64,000 nucleotides of DNA, from NCBI GenBank assembly GCA_963921825.1, contig OY997591.1:49621825-49685824 (forward strand), read 5' to 3'. This stretch comes from Erodium maritimum (Eukaryota > Streptophyta > Magnoliopsida > Geraniales > Geraniaceae). Shown here in pieces: positions 33,202 to 44,274 of this stretch. The translations under genes were made by a program, and so were the position numbers. The notes beneath the pieces were generated by a model. The model had not been told where the DNA came from and did no database searches. It saw only the letters and a program-made list of their open reading frames with translations. Every line of letters starts with the position of its first letter. The stretch's first letter is position 1.

Positions 33202-36200
33202 TCACTCACAACAGATGGGTTGATGTTCCTTCTGGAGCTTCTCCCAAAGGCAGAGCAGTGTCCTGGGGCCTTGATAATGGGCAAGAACATAGTTCGATTC
33301 ACATCCAGCATTGAAGAACCTCTCATCACTTATGTAATGCACTCGTTCACCTCCATTCTTGAATTGCTCAATCCATATGCCCATTGCTACATCTTCTAGT
33401 TTGAAAAGCTGAAACAGTAATCAACAGTTTTCTCTTCAGTCCAGATTAAAGCTACATATACTACAAACACAAACAACACTAGAGGAAATTTCACATTACT
33501 TGAAGATCTCTTTCTTGATGCCCTCGAACAATGAATTTCGCTATGTTACGAGAAATTACATAACCTGGACCATGGGCCCACGGTGGGTATGCATCATGTG
33601 GCCATTCCTGCAAAAGACAAATCACATTAGGGTGAATTTACATTCTAATGAACTAAATATGAAATTCAATTCTAATGAATATAGTTACCTTCTTACTGAT
33701 GTACCATTTGCTCTCTTCATCTCTATGGGGTGAAGAGTCTAATGATATGAGACCATATAGGAGGCCGTCAGATGGCTTATCCTTGAGGCTAGAGAGAATT
33801 TCATCAATCCTAACAAAAGCATCATCATCTGTTTTCATCACATATTTAGCCGGCAAGATTTTCGTCTGCATATTAACAAATGCACTGTAAATATGCAAGC
33901 CTTATATTTTATAACGAGTTTCCAGTCATGGGATCCTAACAAAATCAACATACCCCCATGATGCAAAGTGCAATAGTTTTCAAACTTATAAGGCTGTAAT
34001 AATCAACAAAAGGCATCAATTGGATATCTCCGTAAGCTTGAGCTTCTCTCCACAGTTCGTAATTCACTTGCCTGTTCTTATGCTGCAGGTGCAAAAAAAA
34101 TATGAAAACTAGTTAATGATCAGCTTATCTGGCAAGCCAAGATAGTAATTAGAGAATCTCACTTAGCTACCCTTAAGTATGCACCTTTCTCAATCAACCA
34201 CTCCTAAGTTTAAAAAAACTTAAGGGGTTGCCGAAAACTTTTTAAACTTCAGGGCAGTTGATTGAGAAAGGAGCATACTTAAGGGTAGCTGAGTGAAATT
34301 ATCCCCAGTAATTAATACCATAAGTTCATCTTGGGGTCCAAACAAACATGTTACTTTCAGTGCCAACCTTCAGATCATATCAAAATACAGATAATTAATT
34401 GGATGGTTTACTTTTCTTAGTTTGATAATCACTTACAAGGCCAATAAAAAACCGGACAGCAACTTCTCCAGCACGAACAGCCTCATATTGCATCCAAGAT
34501 CTCCTGAGTGCCATTCGGCGCTCAAAATTATTTCCCGTCGAGAAAACACCAACCAACATTACAAGTCTTTTCTTAGATATTTTAGGAGCTTTGAGAAGCT
34601 CGATATCAACAACTAAATCATGGTCTTCAGAAACAGGCAACCCCTTGGCTAATGTAGATACGAGGCTCAAACCGACATCCACCTTGAGTCCACTGACGGA
34701 CCACGGCTCTAGTTTCTGCATTTGTCATATAGCTCAACATTTTATTATAACCAAGGGTTAATTGCTAAAAACTACATTATGTATTGTCCACATGCGAAAA
34801 ACTACATGATGTATTGTTCACGCTTTTAAACTACATTATGTTTTGACCACAATCGTTTACTTACAAAATTTGGAATATTCCGTTAAAATTAGAGATGTGC
34901 ACAATACATAATGTAGTTTTCGCACGTGGACAATACATAAAGGTAGTTTAAAGCGTGGACAATACATAATGTAGTTTTTCGCATGCGGACAATACATAAT
35001 GTAATTTTTAGCAATTAACCCTACAATCAAATTATAGTATGCAGAACCTCACCTCTCTGTATGCAAAAGATGTTTCATGCCTCCCATTCACGGTCATATG
35101 AAATCCCTCTTGCCCAGCCCATAATGTAGCTGTGAATAGATTTCCTTCAATAAAAGGAAAATTGGCACTTGCATGGGCACTTCTGTGCGTAACATTGACT
35201 AACATTGCTTTACTAGGAAGGCTTACATTTTGATTCTCTTCCATGGTGCTTCTGCCAACTTGTTCATTGCATAGAACTAGTCCATCAACTGTAACATCTG
35301 CTAAAATATCTCAGACACTAATAGACAACCTTTCTTCAATAATTAAAAATAACAATGATGAGGACAAACAAGAAGAAAAGAAACAAGATGAACTAATGAA
35401 AATGACGGGTGAGTGTAATACTATTAGGATGGGAATTCACCAAAGAGCAACAACTAGGCTAAGAGGAATCAAATGCATGAAATGAGTATGTCATGGCCTT
35501 CATTGTGATCTTTATCAGCCTGAGTTTTCTCTCTGAAACTAATTTGCTCTCGCCTGTGAGTATGCCTTCCTCACCATTAACATCTAGACAATAACACAGG
35601 GAAGAAGTTCACACATTTAGAATAGAAATGCTTGCAGTGAATTTTTTATTTATACGGCCAATCCAAGAACACCTGCACTCCTCCAAGCAAGAATTATCAA
35701 GAGCAAAAGCTTAATGGAAGAAATGATAATTCTTTTTTCTTCTTAGCCTCACTATTCTCGTCATCTATGTGATAGATTAATGGAGAACGATAAGGTATCC
35801 TAGGATTTAACAAAAATGGAAGCACTGGCAGCACTAAATTCTCCAATCAAGAACAAACTTAGATAACCAAAAGCTTTTCCTTTTGTTTTTACCAGTGTGC
35901 GTGCACCTGGGTTCGGTTTTACCAATGTTACCTAACAGTCATGCTTTGCTGGAAATGCAAGTACGGTTCAAATAGTTTATTCTCAATCCTAGAAAAATAT
36001 GGGTTATCCAGTCCACAACAAACACCAGACAATCAGAATGCAGCTGGTAAAAGTGGTTATAGAGTATACCTTTGGAGCTGCTAGCAAACCCATGAGAAGG
36101 ACATCGTTCCTCTTTGCCCCACCCAAGCTCATTGCTCCATGTATTTTGAACTATGAAAGGTTGTTCCGTCATATTATCTCCAGGTAGACTAACATTGTAA

Positions 36201-36859
36201 TGCAGAACAATAGGAGGCATAGACTCCCCAGACAGCTTAGAGCCTACAAGTTCTATCTGAAAGCTTCCATTGTGCCTATCTGGAATACCAACGACTGTAA
36301 CAGAAGAGTCCTCGACCAGACCACATGGAAACTCCAGAGTGTATCTACTGCTTGACAGAGTCCCATCAAAAGTACTCACCGAGTATGGACATTCTTTTTC
36401 TTCTGCGGTTCCACTTTTACTGGATTTCAAGGCCCTCTCCCTTTTTATATCAGACAACAAATCTTTCCATGCAATGGAAGCTTCTTTGATGCCTTGAGCC
36501 GTGCCGGGCAAAGCATCTGACCGAGACAATAGCGGCCGAAGGTGAGGCCATACAAACAAGGCCTTAGAGTCTTCTTCAGACAAATTTCTTGAACCGTATA
36601 AGTACGCGAGACCTTCAACATCAACAAGATGGGGCTTCTTATTAGGCTTGGCTATCTTTTTTCCCTTCAACTCAGAGGTCTCATTGTCCTCCTTACTGGA
36701 ATCACTGGGTGGATGGGTTCTGAAGAAATCATAGGCAGATTGCTTACTATGTACAGACTGCTTCTGAGGCTGTGGCTGCTGGGTTCGGATAAGGCCATAC
36801 CGGAGAAATAATACAGTTGCAAGAGCTACAATCAGCATGCCACCTGACCATTTCTTCAT
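33202..36859 (-). CDS. GALT3: Hydroxyproline O-galactosyltransferase GALT3 (GT31)
   Basis: Seven coding exons: 36859-36070, 35297-35053, 34715-34437, 34082-33954, 33865-33689, 33607-33500, 33408-33202. All borders are GT-AG and the sum is 644 codons plus stop with no break. The enzyme adds the first galactose to hydroxyproline of arabinogalactan proteins in the Golgi. It has a type II signal anchor (residues ~5-21, [17 protein letters not shown]), a galectin-like domain (~160-340, with [19 protein letters not shown] and [17 protein letters not shown]) and a GT31 catalytic domain (~385-600) with [20 protein letters not shown], the metal-binding DDD at 494-496 ([10 protein letters not shown]) and [12 protein letters not shown]. 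The C-terminus [16 protein letters not shown] is nearly that of Arabidopsis GALT3. A 5'UTR intron is likely (donor at 37205, acceptor before 36868). Two MITEs lie in introns 2 and 3. It is convergent with the CAND gene. Confidence 0.95.
34159..34295. mobile_element. Foldback MITE in GALT3 intron 3
   Basis: The arms CACTTAGCTACCCTTAAGTA and TACTTAAGGGTAGCTGAGTG, continuing through CTTTCTCAATCAACCAC and its complement, pair over about 50 bases each. Total about 137 bp, noncoding. Confidence 0.85.
34754..35022. mobile_element. Foldback MITE in GALT3 intron 2
   Basis: Inverted ends AGGGTTAATTGCTAAAAACT and AATTTTTAGCAATTAACCCT. The inside repeats GACAATACATAATGTAGTTTT in both orientations. About 269 bp. 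A partial relative lies near 60525-60590. Confidence 0.88.
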
Positions 36860-37205
36860 CCCAATACTCTATTGAAACTAAATACCCTTTTCAGAATCAA
36901 CTCCCAAGCCCCAACTCTCAAGGCCTAACTATTTAAAACACAAATAGGCTAGCAACTATAGGAACCCACTTCTTTAATTGCCACCAACCACAGATATCTG
37001 AAACTATAATTTGCAGTGTTACCAAATCAGAGATGGGTTATTGATTTCAGCTCAAACTCACAGCAATACAAGTCCCATTTTGGGAACACTGTAGTTTTCT
37101 AGCTTTTCAGTTCCAGAAAAGGCAAAAAGCATGGATTTTGGATCATTGCAAAGCAAAAGACATAAAAAAATGACAGCTCTGCCAGAAAAGGAAGAAAAAT
37201 CATAC

Positions 37206-37680
37206 CATTTCACATGGATCTAAAAGAGCTGGAAGCGGCAATGATGTTAGAGAAGCATGGGATTCGAGATCTCAGAGACACTGTGAAGCAGGAAATGAAG
37301 AACTGAAACGGAGCTGAGGTATGTGTAGTAACATTGAGTCGGTGCTTAGGCTCTCTATCGCTTTCAAATCTAGTTCCATATAATAGCTGGAACCGAACCG
37401 GAGAGGCTCTCTCCTCACATTGGACGCTGCTGCTACCGGTTCCCGGTGTCGTTTCGGGAGGTTGCCTCTCAAAACGACGTGTCAATGGTTGGTCAATAAT
37501 GGGTGTATGTTCGACTTAAGAAAACGGCGAGAGAGTATAATATTGTAATGTGAAAGGCGTATTTAGAGGATGTGTAGGGGGCAATAAACCATCAAAGGTT
37601 CGATCATCCATTTTTTCTCAACGTCGTGATTGTATGTGTCCGTCTTGCATATCTGAGTGAATCAGTGGAATAATCTCTAA
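37206..37680 (-). other. GALT3: GALT3 5'UTR exon and promoter region
   Basis: The putative first exon ends at donor ATG|GTATGA (37206/37205) and probably starts near 37300-37400. Frames read in this stretch on either strand have no family resemblance. The stretch up to the Harbinger end at 37681 would hold the promoter. Confidence 0.45.
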
Positions 37681-39261
37681 GGCTATTCACAGCGGCATCG
37701 AAACGGCGTTTGTAGGCGCCGTCGAATGGTACGGCGCGAAGATTTTTGGCGTTGAATATGCGATGCAAAGTCTGTGCGCTGTCGAATCTTCGAAGCCCCT
37801 GAATCGACATCGATGATATCGTAGACTCGGAGGTCGGTCTAATCGACGGATTCAGGCCCATCAAAATTGGGCCCCACAAATCTCCTACCGACGCGTGACA
37901 ACGATTCTGGTGCCCAAATTCAATTTCAACTTTTAAAACCCAACGGTCGAAGTGTCTTCTTCACGAATCCTCTACAACATCAGTATAGTGTCGATGTTTC
38001 TCCGTTCCGGTGCTTCCCCTCCCAACCGATTCAGTCACTTTTTTTGTCATCTCCCACCATTTCTCCGATCCCTTGCTCTGGGGCGCCATTTTCTGGTCGG
38101 TTATTGGCTGCTCCGAGGTTTCTCCGAGTTATTCCGACGACGCCGTTTCTCCCCACCGTGTAAAATGGCAGGTTCCGAGCACTTGCATACCCCTCGGATT
38201 CCACATGTCAGTTGACGTTTCTCCACCACAGAGTTGTGCCGAGGATGGTCAGGAACAGTGGCGACGTGGAGGATGTCGGGAGTGAGACTTTGTGCCCGAT
38301 TCGCAGCACTACGGTGACGAGGAGGAGGAGAGGCATTGGGCCCAAGATCCGGAGGAATACGTCCCGATGCCGCTGGAGCAACGAATATTGTCGGCAACCC
38401 TTGTGCCGAACCGAAGCCATGACACATTGGGTTGATCATCGCCATTCCTCAGTGGAATGACGTACAAAGGCCCAAGGACTTGGGAAACGGGGACAGGTTC
38501 GGGCAATAACGACGCGCACATGGGCTATACCAGGTCGGCAGTCCCTACTGTACATCGTCCTCGACCCACGTTCCGGGTCTGTGTGCCACCACCTCCTCCA
38601 GTAGAGACGGAGGTCGACGTACTGGCTCCTTCCCGTTAATACCAGAAATGGATACGAGCGGAGGAGACGACATTGGTGAAAGCATGGCTAAAAAACTTCG
38701 AGAATTCGACGACTGGGGCTGATCAGCTGGCCAAATCATTCTGGGATGCCATCCACCGTGACTTCGTCCAAGCGACGAGCGTAGCACATGGGTAGCTTCA
38801 GACGACGAAGAAATGCAAGTAGCACTAGAGCGTAACTGACCGTAAGGTGAAGATGTTCCAAGGTTGTTGGTCTAAATTCAAGCACATCTCCGGAAGATCC
38901 GATGACCAGATCACGGCGGATGTGGAGCAGGACTACATGGAGAGATACGACCACGTCTTTGTTTGGAAGCACTGGTGGCAGCTCGTGCGAGAGAAGCCAT
39001 GCTGGCAACATCGTTTCGAGAATTATTTCTCGACGACAAGCAATGACTTTATCGGGACTAGGGACCGGCGCACACCAAGAACTCCCGGTCTTAGCAACCC
39101 AATGTCTCAGATGGACATTCTCGCTTCCACTGCTGAAGATGTCGATGATCAACGGCCAGGACCAGTCCGCGGGCGCCAAATTATTGGTCGGGTCTAATCC
39201 TAAAAAATGTTCAATTAGACCGGGATCAGACCGTATCGGTCTAATCCTACTGTGGAAGGTC
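37681..39261 (+). mobile_element. Non-autonomous PIF/Harbinger element with Myb/SANT ORF1
   Basis: Bounded by TAA at 37678-37680 and 39262-39264. The right end, read inward, is GACCTTCCACAGTAGGATTA, a close match to the terminus at 15543 (GACCATCCGTAGTAGGATTT); the left end GGCTATTCACAGCGG is a weaker match. The interior (38640-39197, + strand) reads AEETTLVKAWLKNF, then SFWDAIHRDFVQ, KMFQGCWSKFKHISG and FVWKHWWQLVREKPCWQ, a degenerate Harbinger Myb/SANT-like ORF1 with several frame changes and stops. No transposase is seen inside. Confidence 0.6.
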
Positions 39262-39264
39262 TAA

Positions 39265-40228
39265 AGGCCAAAGTGTTTGCACCGTGAGCTTTACTCAATC
39301 CCCTTATTTCGAATATTTTTTGAATGATAAAACTAAGAAAAATATCGTTATACTCTCAATTAAAAATATTCAACTTACTTCTTTTCCTTCCTTCCCAACA
39401 CAATTCGAACTCACCCCTCCAACTTTATGTCTTCTCTTTCACTCTTTCACTCTTCAACTCAAGTTTTAACTCAACTGAGCACCACGAAGCTGAGCGAGAG
39501 CGTTGTCCTCGTTGTCGTCGTCGTCATGCCTCTGTCCGGTCCTTGCAGTCGTCGTCTCGAGCTCCTCACGCAGCAACGAGAACCTTCTCTGAGGTACGTA
39601 TTAGGGCTCATTCATGTCAATTTCCATGTAGAAACATTGATTTTGGACGATTTTTAGAGGTTTAAGTTTCAACATTGATGTAGATAAGTTGATTTCCGAT
39701 CACCGTACACTTGAATGTCATGATCGTCCAGTAGGGATTGTCTCTATCAAGACCTAGGAAATCCGGGGATAAGTTAGGGTTGTCTTGATCGAGACCCTAT
39801 AAACCTAGTGGGGTTTGTCTCTATCGAGACCTAGGAAATCCGAGAACAATCAAGTTAGGTATGTCTCGATCGAGACACTCTCAGGCTATAAGTTGTATTT
39901 ATTTTGGAGGATCGTCCAAGTGTGTTCCATGTGGAGGCCTCTGTTAATCTCGAAAGACCATGTGAGTTTTGTCATTCGAGATTAACAGTGGAGCTTCTTC
40001 TAGTTGTTCGACCATATTTGGTCTCGATCGAGACGTTCTATTTTAGCTTCTTTTGTTTATTTGTAAGGTTGGTTGTTTCATATACCAGGCAAGTGAATTG
40101 AAATGGCAAGAATGAAGAGAGTGAGTTACAGACATGATGATTATGATATTCCAAGTGAAAACCAATCACCTCAATTAGAACAAGAAGAAATAGAGGTTGA
40201 CGAACATCATTTAGTTCAATGTTCGACA
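39265..40228 (+). other. Repeat-rich stretch with five GTCTC-GATC-GAGAC-type palindromes
   Basis: Quasi-palindromes of 14 bases lie at 39740-39753, 39782-39795, 39817-39830, 39863-39876 and 40021-40034, three of them followed by CTAGGAAATCCG or similar. A perfect hairpin sits at 39941-39954 / 39975-39988 (CTGTTAATCTCGAA and its complement, 20-base loop). A short frame begins MARMKRVSYRHDDYDIPSEN at 40103. The spacing looks like subterminal repeats of a DNA transposon with the start of its gene, but I cannot name the family. Confidence 0.45.
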
Positions 40229-40428
40229 GACCTAGTAGCGGAGCCACATGCCCCCAAGGGGAGCACGTGCCCCCGTAAAAAAGTTTATTTTTTAAAAAAA
40301 TTCAAAAATACCCCTTAATTTCTTCTAATTTCGTAGTTGTTCCCCCTCAATTTTTTTACCGTCACGTATTATCATTGAAAAATTTTGGTGCACCCTCATT
40401 GAGAAAACTAGCTCCGCCATTGGACCGA
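40229..40428. mobile_element. Small MITE-like insertion (~200 bp)
   Basis: The ends CTAGTAGCGGAGCCA and, inverted, CCAATGGCGGAGCTA resemble the termini of the common plant families beginning GGCGGAGCCA. It interrupts the short frame starting at 40103. GACC-like sequence flanks both sides but no clean target duplication is visible. Confidence 0.5.
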
Positions 40429-40611
40429 CCAACCGTTTCCGTTAGTATATGAAGAAGCTAAAGATCATGATGCAATTCTTTTTTATATATATAAGCAAAA
40501 ATTTAATAAGCTCTTGTCCTCCTGAGATGGAAAAACAATGCAAAGAGAGAAACCCGAAAAAGGACCTCATCCTCATGACCAAAACGAAACTCAAAAGAGC
40601 TAACAATCAAC

Positions 40612-41289
40612 TCAAGCTGAAACCTCCCACACAGAGGAACAGAACAGAACAAAACAAAAACCACCAAAAACACCACAAGAAACTAAAGCACGACCCAAGC
40701 TACCAATAAAACCATGAAAACAACCCAACCCATCACATGGTGCAACAAACCTATTACCTAGAAAATGGACCAGCTGAACCAATCTGACCAAAGCTGGACC
40801 ATCACCAGAATTAGACGAAGATCTCCCCTTGAACCCCGTCCCCAAAACTAGAGGTCTTAACCAGGGGATTAAAACCCACGAGAAAAAAAAGTCCATAGAA
40901 ATTTGATCTACTTTACCAACCGAACAGATTGAAACCACACCGCCTTTATCCTTGTTGCAAGACCTGGGCTTGATCTGATAAACAACCTTTGTTGTTTCCG
41001 TCTTCTCCCCTTGACCTCTAGACCTCATATTCTTCCGGACCCGACCCTCAACGGTGAAATCATCATTAATAAGTGTGTTTCCAATAAAGGGAAAGGGGTG
41101 AGGATCATACACCTCAATCGTAGAAGCTAAAAACAGAGATGTCACACATTGATGAACTGCCGGAGGAACAAAGAACTTGTCCGGGTAAAAAAAAATCAAC
41201 GAACTCCGGAGTAAAAGGTGATTATTTTGAAGGATCATCACCTTCCCAAGAACCTTCACCCGTAAACGAGGCTGATCATAGAACACCAA
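40612..41289 (-). CDS. Unidentified 225-codon open frame next to an LTR fragment
   Basis: One frame of 225 codons from ATG 41289. It contains basic stretches (EGRVRKNMRSRGQGEKTE) and a Phe/Val/Cys-rich, partly hydrophobic C-terminal half. I do not recognise a domain. It abuts the LTR piece at 41290, so it may be a truncated fragment of a LINE or of a host gene cut by the insertion. The frame is long for chance in this composition, but function and even coding status are open. Confidence 0.25.
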   Translation of the reverse strand: MVFYDQPRLRVKVLGKVMILQNNHLLLRSSLIFFYPDKFFVPPAVHQCVTSLFLASTIEVYDPHPFPFIGNTLINDDFTVEGRVRKNMRSRGQGEKTETTKVVYQIKPRSCNKDKGGVVSICSVGKVDQISMDFFFSWVLIPWLRPLVLGTGFKGRSSSNSGDGPALVRLVQLVHFLGNRFVAPCDGLGCFHGFIGSLGRALVSCGVFGGFCFVLFCSSVWEVSA

Positions 41290-42260
41290 TGTGAATACCG
41301 CTCCGGCTTTAAACGGTTTAAGTTTTAAGTTTTTGTTCGATCGGAACGTCGAGGGTGAATTTTGGGTTTGATCTCTTTTTGAATCAGTTTTAATTAATTA
41401 AACAAAAAGTTTTTTTTAAAAAAAAAAAGAAAAAAAAAAGAGGTTGGGCCGGTCAGACCCGACCAGACCCGCAGGCCCAGTCGGGCCAGGCCGACCCGGT
41501 TTCCCCTCGTGTGGGCCTTGAGGCCCGTCCCGTGTGTGAGGCCCAAATCGTCTTTGGCCCGAGGATAAAACCCCCCCTCTCTTAGGGTTTACTTCACACA
41601 CTCTGCTTCGTCTTCTTCGATTCCCTCTCAACCGAACCCTCGCCAAACCCTCGCCGATCCTCTTCCTCCCCTCTGAAAATCGACACCCCCTCTCCCTCCC
41701 TTCGATTCCGACCTCTAGCCTCACTCACCGGTCTTCTCCCTCTCCCCTCCGTCTCTCCACCTTCTTCGGTTCTCTCTCCCGAGTTTGCGCCGACATCCTC
41801 AACGTTCAGCTCTCGACCGCCGTCGCTCCCTCGCGCGTCTTCTTCTACCTCTTCCCCGTCGCGTGTTCGTCACCCGAGCGTCGCCAAACCTCTCGTCGGC
41901 GCGCTCATCAGATCCGGGACGGAACTTTCGAACTCGTCCGGATCTGAGACGAGTGAGGAACCGCCGTGCTCAGCCCTTCCTGTCGTCGTCTTCGGTTTAC
42001 TTTCGGTGAGATTCTCACCCTTGGAACTCCGACCGGCAACGGCATCGCGTGATCGACGATCTGAAACCACTCGCAAAACCGAGCTCCAAATGACGACACC
42101 AGAAACAAGCCGGAACGGTGGCTTAGAAGCCGATGCAGTCACAGACAGAACTCATCAGATCACAGATCGCACGACCTCACAGATCCAAATGGCCTCACCG
42201 ACGGACCCAACCTCACCGGCAGACGCAGGTCGGGACGATCAGAGAAGCCAAAACATTTCC
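41290..42260 (+). mobile_element. 5' fragment of a Tekay-like LTR
   Basis: TGTGAATACCGCTCCGG, then AAACGGTTTAAGTTTTAAG and AACGTCGAGGGTGAA match the first ~650 bases of the LTR at 1053-4176, including the GC/CT-rich block. The rest of the LTR is absent. The right limit is uncertain (42030-42260). Fossil, broken. Confidence 0.7.
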
Positions 42261-42339
42261 GCGTGATCTCTAGGGCCGGCTCTAGTCCCCATACTTGGCT
42301 TTGTGATTGTTCGATGTGTGATACTTTTATTCATTGCAG

Positions 42340-42432
42340 GGAGTAAATAAGGGGCTTGTAGCAGAACATCTGTTGTCAACAATGCGAGAGAAGGGTATGC
42401 TCCCAGATTTTGTTTTGTGCATAGGGGATGAC
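42340..42432 (+). pseudogene. Fragment of a class II trehalose-6-phosphate synthase gene
   Basis: After a splice-acceptor-like ATTCATTGCAG the frame reads GVNKGLVAEHLLSTMREKG, then MLPDFVLCIGDD. This is the phosphatase-like C-terminal domain of plant class II TPS proteins (family pattern GVSKGLVAEKLL...PDFVLCIGDDRSDEDMF), cut just before RSDED. The following sequence is unrelated, so it is one broken exon and no working gene. Confidence 0.82.
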
Positions 42433-42746
42433 CCTTTTAGTCTTCAGTGTATCAACAGGCAATTTCACAACTAATATATTTGATGTTCATACGGCAAAAC
42501 AACAACTCCATTAACAAAAGGCAAAGTGTTTTTCTTTCATCATATTAATTAATAGATCATGTGGTGGCTATGAAATGTTATAAGAAAAAAAATCATTACA
42601 GATATTATCAGAATATATAGAAAAGACATTTTCTTGTGCGATCAAGCTAAGAGCACAACCATCCAAAATCAGAGAACAAAATGCTATTGAAACTTGGAAA
42701 GATGATGATATTTTAGTATTTTAGCATTAAGTAAAAGCTTTACTTA

Positions 42747-43310
42747 TTTGGTTGAGGCCTCAGCCTTGTGCACCTCGGACCTGAAGATCCTGCAAATAGG
42801 GCAATGCTTATGAATACAAACCAGTATCTATAAAAAATCAGTGTTACCCAAAACTACCACATACCGATTGCTGAACATACTTAAGGAGCCACTGATCAAA
42901 ACTCGTGCATGGTTTCTTGCCTGCAATGAAAGAAGGTTGTTAAGAAATACATGTATCAACTGAAGTATGCTAATTCATGTTCGTTTCCAGCAACTAATTT
43001 AGCCATAATTAAGCTGAGATTTTCATCCCCTAAAACAAATTTCAAGTCATTACCAACAATTCCCATCACCCAAAAACAAAGCCAACTTGCATCAACAATA
43101 GCGAATTTTGATGTTAAATTATCCAAATTATTTGACTGGAAACTTCAATTTCCGGAGCGACCAAACAACATTGCGTAAGAAAAGCACAGTACCTTTTATA
43201 ATTACCCTTGGCAGCATCACGGGACTTGTGCTTCTTCCTCTCATGTGTGGTCTCATAAAACATCCTTAGCCTGGCCTCCTTAACGATTCCAAAATAAACA
43301 CCTATTATCA
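42747..43310 (-). pseudogene. Unassigned exon-like pieces
   Basis: On the minus strand three stretches have splice-like borders: ~43300-43188 (VKEARLRMFYETTHERKKHK and SRDAAKG before GGTAATTA), ~42921-42865 (GKKPCTSFDQWLLKYVQQS between TTGCAG and GTATGTG) and ~42793-42747 (after TTTGCAG). They could be one captured gene. I do not recognise the family; the basic stretch faintly recalls bS21 ribosomal proteins but not enough to name it. Confidence 0.35.
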
Positions 43311-43438
43311 ACTTAATTAGGTTGTCAATGTAATGTTCTTGTTTTTTTTTCATGTGTGGCTCAACAACATGGCAATCTAATTCTCACAAGAAATGGTCAG
43401 TATCAATATGAGTTACTTTAGGTAGAGGACCCACTTAC

Positions 43439-43562
43439 CTCAATATAGCCAAGTTCTTCAGGGCCTAATGTTTCCATAATCAGAGCTGCATATTCCTCTG
43501 CTTGGTCATTCGATCAGTTCAATGTCGATAATTGTTCGCAGAAGCACTCAACATGATGATCT
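43439..43562 (-). pseudogene. Fragment of a respiratory burst oxidase (RBOH) exon
   Basis: Reading leftward: IIMLSASAN, then, after a frame change, QAEEYAALIMETLGPEELGYIE, ending at a donor GAG|GTAAGTGG. The EF-hand-adjacent segment of plant RBOH NADPH oxidases reads EIIMLSASANKL...QAEEYAALIMEELDPE.LGYIE. One frame change and one in-frame stop lie between the two blocks. No other part of RBOH is present in the window. Confidence 0.85.
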
Positions 43563-43836
43563 AGAACCCAAAAACCATTATAAAAAAATCATGAGCAAAT
43601 CAACAATGGTCATGAACGCGATTTCGATTGCGATAAACCAGAAGTTGCGAACTCAACGAAAGAGTAAGAGAGGATTACCTCAACGGAATCGCGCGCACAA
43701 AATTCCTAAATTTCCAGCTTGGAAGTCCTCAATGGAAAAGCCCACACATTAGAAAAAGAACACAGCTTGAACAATCGATCAAAATTAAGCAAAAAAAAAC
43801 ATCAGAAAGTAACGACGATTACACACTTTCAGAGAA

Positions 43837-44106
43837 CTAACTTGAATCCCACCGATTTGTGCAGTCGAGTACCGATCCCAACTCAAATTTAGTGGAGGTC
43901 CGTGGTGAAGACGAAGAGAAAAAGGGTGATTGATTACCACCTTTAAACCTTCGGGGGACGATTAGAGGAAGTCGGGCGTTACAGTTCGATTCATTGATGA
44001 GAGGGAAGGGGACCGTCCGTATCTCATCTGGCTCGTCGTCATCAGGGATTATGTGAACATGGAACGACTTAATCAAAGGTTCGATGGAGGACAGGCTATC
44101 CATCAA
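43837..44106 (-). CDS. Short open frame of unknown nature (89 aa)
   Basis: ATG at 44106, beginning MMDSLSSIEPLIKSFHVHII, followed by an acidic and then a Ser/Pro-rich part. No domain recognised. It lies upstream (minus strand) of the RBOH piece and unassigned exons and could be the first exon of the same chimeric insert. Coding status uncertain. Confidence 0.2.
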   Translation of the reverse strand: MMDSLSSIEPLIKSFHVHIIPDDDEPDEIRTVPFPLINESNCNARLPLIVPRRFKGGNQSPFFSSSSPRTSTKFELGSVLDCTNRWDSS

Positions 44107-44274
44107 TGCAAAAAAAATGACCGAAAAGCTTGTTAATGCAGAGGAGGTGAAGAGGCTCAGTTGGAACGATGGAGGAAGGAGCAGCGTAGAAGAATAGTGG
44201 GAGGAGAAGTATCACACGCTGGTAGTGGGCCTCCTATTATATTCTTAAGGATTTGAAAAGGTTACACGTACTTA

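Noticed and set aside
37210-37485. 91-codon minus-strand frame upstream of GALT3
   Set aside because: It lies in the probable 5'UTR/promoter, has no family resemblance and crosses the likely donor site.
43188-43300. Plastid or mitochondrial bS21 ribosomal protein exon
   Set aside because: Only a short basic stretch is similar; the pattern does not hold across the exon, so it is left unassigned.
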